Assembly (NCBI GenBank): GCA_031379665.1 | Contig: JANNFI010000089.1 | Location: 1 to 64,000 of the forward strand | Origin: SZUA-254 sp031379665 | Lineage (GTDB): Bacteria > Bacteroidota > Ignavibacteria > UBA10030 > SZUA-254 | DNA: 64,000 bases | Direction of reading: 5' to 3' | Shown here: piece after piece, positions 58,337 through 64,000 of the stretch | Numbering within the stretch: position 1 is the stretch's first letter | Layout: every line of letters begins with the position of its first letter | Notes under the pieces: generated by a model | What the model was told of the DNA's origin: nothing | Database searches by the model: none | What the model saw: only the letters and a program-made list of their open reading frames with translations | Made by a program: the position numbers and the translations under genes

Positions 58337-59254
58337 TCAGGTATTTTTCAGGGCATCATCGAGGGCGTTTGGTAATTCAGGATACCGGAAGCCGTACCCG
58401 GCCTTCAACAGGGCCGACGGGACCACCTTCTGCCCGCCCAGGACCATGTCCGCCAGCTCGCCGAGGAGCAATCGGACAACGAACCCCGGGACCGGCGCCC
58501 ACGAAGGCCGTCCCAGCGCGGCGCCCAGCGCGGCGCAGAATTCCCGCATCCGCGCCTGTTGGGGCGCGACGACGTTCACCGGTCCGCGCAATTGTTCCGC
58601 GGTCAGGGCGTAGCGCGCGACGCCGGTGACGTCCGAGACGTGCACCCAGGGGAGCCATTGCTTCCCCGTGCCGATGGGTCCGCCGACGAACATCCGGAAC
58701 GGCAGCGCCATCTTACCGAGAGCGCTCCCCTTCCCGCCGACCACGAACCCGATGCGCAGCGCCACGACACGGACGCCGAGCGTCCCCGCTTTGTTCGCCG
58801 CGCTCTCCCACTCCGCGCAGAGGGACGCAAGGAACCCTTCGCCGGCAGGACGGCCTTCCGGCACGTCACCTTCGTCAACGTTCCCATAGTAGCCGACGGC
58901 CGACGCGTTTACCAGCACACGCGGCTTCGATGCCGCCTTCGCGATCGCCCCAACGATCGCCGCCGTCGGCCCGACACGGCTCGAGACCAGCGATTTCTTC
59001 CGTGTTTCGTTCCATCGTCCGTTCGCGATCGACTCGCCGGCAAGGTTGATGACGGCATCCGCCCCGTCCACGAGGCTCAGGAGCGGGCCGGCGTCACGGC
59101 CGTCCCACGTCACGTACCTGACGTTCTTCGCCGGGAAAAACCCTGAATGGTCCTTCCTTCTCGTCAGGGAGACGATGTCGTGGCCTTCAAGGGCCAGTTC
59201 CTTCGTCAGCCGGCCTCCGATAAATCCGGTGCATCCGCACAAGAGGATCTTCAT
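58337..59254 (-). CDS. SDR39U1/TIGR01777 family NAD(P)-binding epimerase-like protein
   Basis: 305 residues. Rossmann start MKILLCGCTGFIGGRLTKEL (GCTGFIG), then VINLAGESIANGRWNETRKK, the catalytic-type Tyr in NASAVGYYGNVDEGDV, and the DUF1731 C-terminal part (LPNALDDALKNT). This is the YfcH-like family of unknown substrate, frequent in light-response clusters. Its ATG overlaps the stop of the SRPBCC gene (ATGA, 59251-59254). Relatives of this pair are sometimes encoded as a single fused protein, which supports a joint role. Confidence 0.9.
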   Translation of the reverse strand: MKILLCGCTGFIGGRLTKELALEGHDIVSLTRRKDHSGFFPAKNVRYVTWDGRDAGPLLSLVDGADAVINLAGESIANGRWNETRKKSLVSSRVGPTAAIVGAIAKAASKPRVLVNASAVGYYGNVDEGDVPEGRPAGEGFLASLCAEWESAANKAGTLGVRVVALRIGFVVGGKGSALGKMALPFRMFVGGPIGTGKQWLPWVHVSDVTGVARYALTAEQLRGPVNVVAPQQARMREFCAALGAALGRPSWAPVPGFVVRLLLGELADMVLGGQKVVPSALLKAGYGFRYPELPNALDDALKNT

Positions 59255-59766
59255 CGCGAGCGCCTCCCCCCGGCCAATTCCGTTTTTGCATCGACCGCGA
59301 CGGCCTGTCCCCCCTCCTGGAATATTCCAACGATCACCCGCGCCCTGAAGTCGAAAACCTCTTCAAGCTGATCTCTGACCGTCAGAGAATGGACGAATCG
59401 ACCGACCGGCCCGAAGGGGAGCGCGTACCGGATCTCGTCCCGCACGAGGGTCCCGCCCGGCGCGGATTCAAAGACGTGCGTGTGGTGCCAGAACGAGTAG
59501 GGCCCCTTCAATTGTTCGTCGACGAAGGACCGCCCCGGTTCGTAGGCCGTGATGAGCGTCGTCCACCGCACCCTGATCCCGAGGAGGCGGATCGTGTAAT
59601 CGATCAGCGCGCCCGGTTTCATTTCGATCGGTGAGGGCGTGAGGATGACGAAACCCAGGCCGGGAGGGGTCAGCTTCGAGAGGTTTTCGGGCCGCGAAAA
59701 GAAGTCGAACACCGTTTCGAGGGGCGCCGGCACGAACTGTTCCTTCTTGAGGGTATGGATGGTCAT
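59251..59766 (-). CDS. SRPBCC (START-like) family protein
   Basis: 171 residues: the ligand-cavity fold with FVPAPLETVFDFFSRPENLS, then KPGALIDYTIRLLGIRVRW and LITAYEPGRSFVDEQLKGPY. It may bind a hydrophobic ligand. It sits before the SDR gene with a 4-nt overlap and begins the minus-strand unit SRPBCC-SDR-DUF523/1722. A terminator lies upstream (59796-59836), belonging to the next gene. Confidence 0.88.
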   Translation of the reverse strand: MTIHTLKKEQFVPAPLETVFDFFSRPENLSKLTPPGLGFVILTPSPIEMKPGALIDYTIRLLGIRVRWTTLITAYEPGRSFVDEQLKGPYSFWHHTHVFESAPGGTLVRDEIRYALPFGPVGRFVHSLTVRDQLEEVFDFRARVIVGIFQEGGQAVAVDAKTELAGGRRSR

Positions 59767-59795
59767 CGCCTGAATGTTGGAATAATTTCACAAAT

Positions 59796-59836
59796 AAAAA
59801 AACCGGCCCCCGGCGGAACGCTCCTCCGGAAGCCGG
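59796..59836 (-). terminator. Rho-independent terminator after the OM barrel gene
   Basis: On the minus strand CCGGCTTCCGG pairs with CCGGGGGCCGG (two G-U), 12-nt loop, followed by a T7 run. It ends the transcript of the 59858 gene and isolates the SRPBCC unit. Confidence 0.85.
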
Positions 59837-59857
59837 CTGTCTCGGTCCGCCAGTGCG

Positions 59858-60364
59858 TCAGTCGAAGTAAAAATGGAACCCGACGTTCTCGAACGAGAGA
59901 GCGCGAAGTGCCGTGATGCCCCAGTCATCCGAACCTGAGATCTGGTAGACCTGCAGGCCGTGTCCGACGCTGAGCGAGAACTGCTCGGATACGAACCATT
60001 CGGCGCCAAGGTCGGCGGTGATGTAGGTCGTGCCGGTCAGTTCGCCCGCCGCATCGTTGCGCGAGTTGGTCTGGAATTCCACGCCGGGACGGATGAAGAA
60101 GTTCACCTTTTCGGTCGTGACGACGTTGACCGGGAACCCGACGTTGATGTGGACCCTGGAGTCCGACGTGCCGAGCGCCTTGTCGTTGGCGAAGCCGAGG
60201 CCGAGGTCGAGCCCGATCTGCGGCGAGAGCCATACCCTGCCACCGATCGGTGCAGTAGACGAGTACCAGCCGAGGCCGAAGGTCCCGGGTTTCGGCTCGC
60301 CGGCGAACACGGACGGGACCGCGGTGAACAGGAGGAGCATTGAAAGGACGATGGAGCGTTTCAT
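59858..60364 (-). CDS. Small outer-membrane beta-barrel protein
   Basis: 168 residues: signal peptide (SIVLSMLLLFTAVPSVFAG) then alternating amphipathic strands (GGRVWLSPQIGLDLGLGF; VNFFIRPGVEFQT; ISVGHGLQVYQ-like) ending in VGFHFYFD, where the penultimate aromatic pattern fits BAM-recognised barrels. No named family. It is a single-gene unit with its own terminator, 81 nt after the photolyase gene. Confidence 0.8.
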   Translation of the reverse strand: MKRSIVLSMLLLFTAVPSVFAGEPKPGTFGLGWYSSTAPIGGRVWLSPQIGLDLGLGFANDKALGTSDSRVHINVGFPVNVVTTEKVNFFIRPGVEFQTNSRNDAAGELTGTTYITADLGAEWFVSEQFSLSVGHGLQVYQISGSDDWGITALRALSFENVGFHFYFD

Positions 60365-60445
60365 GGTAATATTCCTTGTTTATCGTTTATGGTTGATGGT
60401 TTGTTGTTCGATACTGTTACGTTTGACTATTCAATTTTTCGTCGC

Positions 60446-61918
60446 TCACCCGGCCAGCGCCGCGACAATACTTTCCCTCACCAAGTTCTTCGTTTTCGCA
60501 CCCGGCCTGTACCGTCCGAGGGCATTTTTCCTCTCCTCGGAGTGGTCAACGACTGGCGAGGGATAGTCCCGGCCAATCCGCACCCCGGATTCCCGCGCCG
60601 CCGATTCAGGCATCTCCCACGGGGCGTGTACGTATCGCGCCGGGACCCCCGAGAGTTCGGGAACATATTTTTTTACGTATGCTCCCTCGGGATCGAATTT
60701 CCTTCCCTGCAGGACCGGGTTGAAGATCCTGTACCAGGGCTGGGCGTCGGTGCCGGTGCCGGCGCACCACTGCCAACCGCCGTTGTTCAGCGCGAGGTCC
60801 CCGTCGACCAGCCATTCCATGAAGTGGCGCTCCCCCATCCGCCAGTCCACGTGCAGGTCCTTCGTGAGGAAACTCGCCACGATCATCCGGCCACGGTTGT
60901 GCATCCACCCTTCCGTCCTGAGCTGGCGCATCGCCGCGTCGACGATCGGGTAACCGGTGATCCCGTCGCGCCACGCGTTGAAAAGGCCGACGTTCGTCCT
61001 CCAGGGGATCTCGTCCAGTTTCCTTTTGAAAGATTTTCCGTCGACGTGCGGATAGTTCGCCAGGATCTGCTTGTAGAACTCCCTCCAGATGACCTGGTTC
61101 AGGAAGGTGTTGAGTCCTTCCAGACCGTCGACATCGGCGCCCTCCCGGTTTTCAAGATGCGCGACGATGGATTTGTACGCCCTCCTCACGCTCAGCGAAC
61201 CGAGGGCGAAGTGGTGCGAGAGACGCGACGTTCCGTCCCCGGCCATCATGTCGCGATTCGCCCTGTATGCCCCCGCGCGATTCGTCAGGAAGCTGTTGAG
61301 TGTCACCAGTGCGGATGCTTCTCCAGCCTCCGGCACGGTCAGCTTCGGCGAGAGTCCGAGTTCGTGGAGTTGCGGTATTTCCCCCGGATCGATGGACGGA
61401 CTCTCCAGCTCGCGCAGCGTGGGAAGGGGAGGAGCAATGTCGTCGCGCCGGCCGAGCCAGGCCCTTCGGTACGCGGTGTACACTTTGAACGGCTCACCTG
61501 ATGAATTCAGCAGTTCTGACTTTTCGAAGATCACATCGTCCTTGAACTCGCGGAAGATTCTCCCCTCGGCTTCGAGAGCGGCCCTGAGTCGCGCGTCCGA
61601 TTTCACGATCTCCGGCTCGTACGACCTGGTGAGGTAGAGGCCGGCTGAGGCCGTTTCCCGCGCCAGCCGGACGAGGACTTCGTGCGGTTCCCCGCTCCGG
61701 ACGAAGAGATTGCCGCCGAGTTTATTCAGTTCGTCGCGCAGGAGACGCAGCGACTTGAGGATGACGACCTGCTTTGCAGGAGCGGACGAAAGAAAAGCCC
61801 TGTCAAGTATGTAGAGAGGGAGTACCGAAGAGGAGTCCTGGGTGGCCGACCAGAGCGCAAGGTGGTCCTGTACGCGAAGCTCGCGCCTGATCCAGACAAT
61901 AAGCCTGGCCTTGCCCAT
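60446..61918 (-). CDS. phrB: Deoxyribodipyrimidine photolyase
   Basis: 490 residues. N-terminal antenna domain (ARLIVWIRRELRVQDHLALW) and C-terminal FAD domain (GWMHNRGRMIVASFLTKDLH, WQWCAGTGTDAQPWYRIFNP, and the start of the helical domain with GAGAYRANRD-like region). It repairs UV cyclobutane dimers using blue light. The typical E. coli-type class I residues are present by eye. The start at 61918 is chosen because the domain begins there; an ATG at 61999 would add 27 residues. The promoter lies at 62038-62066. Confidence 0.93.
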   Translation of the reverse strand: MGKARLIVWIRRELRVQDHLALWSATQDSSSVLPLYILDRAFLSSAPAKQVVILKSLRLLRDELNKLGGNLFVRSGEPHEVLVRLARETASAGLYLTRSYEPEIVKSDARLRAALEAEGRIFREFKDDVIFEKSELLNSSGEPFKVYTAYRRAWLGRRDDIAPPLPTLRELESPSIDPGEIPQLHELGLSPKLTVPEAGEASALVTLNSFLTNRAGAYRANRDMMAGDGTSRLSHHFALGSLSVRRAYKSIVAHLENREGADVDGLEGLNTFLNQVIWREFYKQILANYPHVDGKSFKRKLDEIPWRTNVGLFNAWRDGITGYPIVDAAMRQLRTEGWMHNRGRMIVASFLTKDLHVDWRMGERHFMEWLVDGDLALNNGGWQWCAGTGTDAQPWYRIFNPVLQGRKFDPEGAYVKKYVPELSGVPARYVHAPWEMPESAARESGVRIGRDYPSPVVDHSEERKNALGRYRPGAKTKNLVRESIVAALAG

Positions 61919-62037
61919 TCTTATGACGGGACTTTTTCCGGGTAGTATCACGGACGTCGCGCCACCGGCTGACGTAGAATTTTGACCTCTGGAACGCATC
62001 TAAGTGATATAGACGTAATGTATGTTTTGGACGATTT

Positions 62038-62066
62038 AATATAAGGAAGGTAATTCACATTGTCAA
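62038..62066 (-). promoter_or_regulatory. Promoter of the photolyase gene
   Basis: On the minus strand: TTGACA (62061-62066), 17 nt, TATATT (62038-62043), consensus-like. The leader would be about 110 nt to the ATG at 61918, or 32 nt to the one at 61999. Confidence 0.7.
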
Positions 62067-62419
62067 GGAAAAAGTGACGATGAGTGACTATAATTCTTTT
62101 AACTCCTTATATTATATCATTTTATCGACCACTCATGATCGACCGCGCATCCTCCGGCATCACCCTGCCTTCTGAGCAAAACCCCGCGTCCAGGGCAAAA
62201 CTCTGGGGCACGTCGAACCCTGCATTTTGGTACATTGTTGTTCGAGTTCGTCGTGAAAAATCCCGGTCATCGTGATCCACGCCCCCGGCATAGAAGCCGT
62301 GACAGCGGCCGGGAGTTACAGGGAAAAACATTCGGTCGATAATCCCAACCTGAGCATCATCCGGGACCTGGAAAACGCGGTGGCATAGTTCATCGTCTAC
62401 CGTCAGGCCATGGCATATT
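62067..62419. other. Intergenic stretch without recognised genes
   Basis: No coding region, repeat or RNA gene that I can support. Short open frames on both strands have no recognisable family or ribosome site. It lies between two divergent promoters. Confidence 0.4.
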
Positions 62420-62448
62420 TTGACGTCGCTCGCTGTCGCACGGATAAT
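62420..62448 (+). promoter_or_regulatory. Promoter of the 62491 gene
   Basis: TTGACG (62420-62425), 17 nt, GATAAT (62443-62448); leader of about 36 nt. Confidence 0.55.
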
Positions 62449-62490
62449 TTCGATACCATCTCCAACGGAAAAATGACAACGGTAACTCAT

Positions 62491-64000
62491 ATGAAATCCC
62501 TTTCGACGATCCTCGCCCTCCTGTTCTGCTTCCAGGTTCCGGACGTTTTCGCTCAGGGGAAAAAAACCGACGGCGCAGCGCAGGCCGACACGGGTTCGTC
62601 GGTATTCAGCGGCCTGAAGTTCCGCTCCATCGGCCCGGCGGTGACCTCGGGCCGCGTGGTCGACTTCGCCGTCCACCCGGAGGACAGGTCGCAGTATTAC
62701 GTCGCGGTCGCGTCCGGCGGTGTGTGGAAGACTACGAACGCCGGCACGAACTGGATCCCCGTCTTCGACGACCAGGCGTCGTATTCCATTGGCTGCATCG
62801 CGATGGACCCGCGGAACCCCTCGGTCGTCTGGGTGGGCAGCGGCGAGAACAACAGCCAGCGGAGCGTGTCGTATGGCGACGGCGTCTACCGTTCGGAGGA
62901 CGGGGGAAAGAGCTGGCAGAACATGGGGCTTAAGGCGTCGGAGCACATCGGAAAGATCGTCATCGACCCTCGGAACTCGAACATCGTGTATGTCGCCGCG
63001 CAGGGTCCGCTCTGGTCGGCCGGCGGAGACCGCGGGCTCTACAAGACGACCGACGGCGGGAAAACCTGGGACACCGTCCTCTCGATCAGCAAGTATACCG
63101 GCGTGTCGGACCTGGCGATGGACCCCAGGAACCCCGACGTCCTCTACGCGACGTCGTACCAGCGCGCCCGGCGCGTCTGGACGCTGATCGACGGCGGCCC
63201 GGAGTCCGCGATCCACAAATCCACCGACGGCGGCGCGACCTGGAAGAAGCTGACGAGCGGCCTGCCCAAGGACGACGTCGGCAGGATCGGACTGACGCTC
63301 TCACCGGTGAACCCCGACGTCGTCTACGCCGTCATCGAGCTGCCGAACCGGAAGGGCGGGTTCTACCGCTCCACCGACCGCGGCGCGACCTGGGAGAAAC
63401 GCAGCGACCACGTCAGTGGCAGTCCCCAGTACTACCAGGAGATCGTTGCGGACCCGAAGGAGGTCGACCGCGTCTACTCGATGGACACCTATTTGAAGGT
63501 GACCGTCGACGGCGGCAAGACGTTCCGGAACCTCGGCGAGAAGAACAAGCACGTCGACAACCACGCGATCTGGATCGATCCGGAGAACACGAATTATTAT
63601 CTGGTCGGCGGCGACGGCGGGGTGTACGAGAGCTTCGACCGCGCGGCGACGTGGGTGTTCAAGAGCAATCTCCCGATCACGCAGTTCTACCGGGTCGCGC
63701 TCGACAATGCGCTGCCGTTCTACACGGTCTACGGGGGGACCCAGGACAACAATACCCTGGGCGGCCCGTCGAGGACCATCAGCGCGAGCGGCATCACCAA
63801 CGCCGACTGGTTCGTCACCACGGGGGGAGACGGGTTCTACACGCAGATCGACCCGGAGGACCACAACATCGTCTACTCCGAATCACAGTACGGTGGACTG
63901 GTTCGCTTCGACCGCCGGAGCGGCGAAACGGCAGGCATCAGGCCGCAGGAAGGGAAGGGGGAAGCCGCATACCGCTGGAACTGGGATTCCCCGCTGCTCA
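62491..64000 (+). CDS. Exported BNR/sortilin-type beta-propeller protein (cut by window edge)
   Basis: At least 503 residues, incomplete at the 3' end. Signal peptide (LSTILALLFCFQVPDVFAQ), then a propeller built from Asp-box repeats (GVWKTTNAGTNW, GVYRSEDGGKSW, GLYKTTDGGKTW, AIHKSTDGGATW, GFYRSTDRGATW, and VTVDGGKTF). The start FRSIGPAVTSGRVVDFAVHP is typical of the large (about 1000-residue) VPS10/sortilin-like exported proteins of Bacteroidota and Acidobacteria. Function of the family is unknown; no peptidase or hydrolase site is visible in the part present. Promoter at 62420-62448. Confidence 0.88.
   Translation, partial: MKSLSTILALLFCFQVPDVFAQGKKTDGAAQADTGSSVFSGLKFRSIGPAVTSGRVVDFAVHPEDRSQYYVAVASGGVWKTTNAGTNWIPVFDDQASYSIGCIAMDPRNPSVVWVGSGENNSQRSVSYGDGVYRSEDGGKSWQNMGLKASEHIGKIVIDPRNSNIVYVAAQGPLWSAGGDRGLYKTTDGGKTWDTVLSISKYTGVSDLAMDPRNPDVLYATSYQRARRVWTLIDGGPESAIHKSTDGGATWKKLTSGLPKDDVGRIGLTLSPVNPDVVYAVIELPNRKGGFYRSTDRGATWEKRSDHVSGSPQYYQEIVADPKEVDRVYSMDTYLKVTVDGGKTFRNLGEKNKHVDNHAIWIDPENTNYYLVGGDGGVYESFDRAATWVFKSNLPITQFYRVALDNALPFYTVYGGTQDNNTLGGPSRTISASGITNADWFVTTGGDGFYTQIDPEDHNIVYSESQYGGLVRFDRRSGETAGIRPQEGKGEAAYRWNWDSPLL

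Noticed and set aside
62122..63216. Minus-strand frame across the promoter and start of the 62491 gene
   Set aside because: Runs opposite a clear beta-propeller gene and has no family match that I recognise.
1..64000. tRNA, rRNA and CRISPR arrays
   Set aside because: No tRNA-like GTTCRANNCC arm with matching acceptor, no rRNA motif and no regularly spaced repeats were found by reading the intergenic regions.

Overview
The window is about 64 kb of GC-rich bacterial chromosome with dense, mostly co-directional operons. I place it in the Bacteroidota/Chlorobiota/Ignavibacteriota (FCB) group, most like Ignavibacteria or a relative. Five proteins end in a type IX secretion (T9SS) sorting domain with the YPNPFN signature. 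There are tandem DUF1501/DUF1800 pairs, lipoproteins, futalosine-pathway menaquinone genes and a Rieske/cytochrome b operon with multihaem cytochromes. No rRNA, tRNA or CRISPR array was seen. The genus is inference only.

Layout. 0-2.5 kb: start of mdh, rpmA-rplU, a lone receiver-domain protein, a candidate microprotein and a DUF3109 protein. 2.5-7 kb: two exported amidohydrolase-like proteins, operonic with DUF3109. 7.2-12.3 kb: two AT-richer T9SS cargo genes. 12.7-22.2 kb: a six-gene operon (three parvulin-type foldase/lipoproteins, a MoxR ATPase, a subtilisin-like T9SS protease and a VWA membrane protein). 22.4-23.1 kb: a lipoprotein. 23.3-31.2 kb: futalosine menaquinone cluster (prenyltransferase, UbiX, UbiD, a fused MqnE-MqnA and MqnC, with MqnD on the other strand), split by a nucleotidyltransferase module. 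31.3-38.3 kb: a respiratory operon of Rieske protein, cytochrome b and three multihaem c-type cytochromes. 38.3-41.6 kb: redox and stress signalling (Usp fused to a Cys-rich domain, Crp/Fnr regulator, ferredoxin-adenylate cyclase fusion) and a YceI protein. 41.7-44.6 kb: an AT-rich accessory patch with an IS4-type transposase remnant, a thioredoxin-like protein interrupted near its end, a Cys-rich secreted peptide, an orphan lipoprotein behind a large hairpin, and an HTH remnant. 44.6-51.5 kb: a duplicated DUF1800-DUF1501 pair. 51.8-57.3 kb: membrane protein, decayed outer-membrane protein, DCC-lipase-maturation-factor fusion, DUF1579, cation efflux and Tag. 57.4-61.9 kb: TudS/YbgA-type, SDR, SRPBCC, a small outer-membrane barrel and photolyase. 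The window ends inside a large BNR/sortilin-type beta-propeller protein.

How parts fit: the futalosine cluster makes the menaquinone that the Rieske/cytochrome b complex next door would oxidise. The ferredoxin-cyclase and the Crp/Fnr regulator beside it are plausible redox control for that respiration. The parvulin-rich operon fits an envelope that exports many T9SS proteins. A recurring promoter form (TTGNNN, 16-17 nt, T-A-rich hexamer) appears at fourteen positions ahead of genes, and several of these helped decide start codons.
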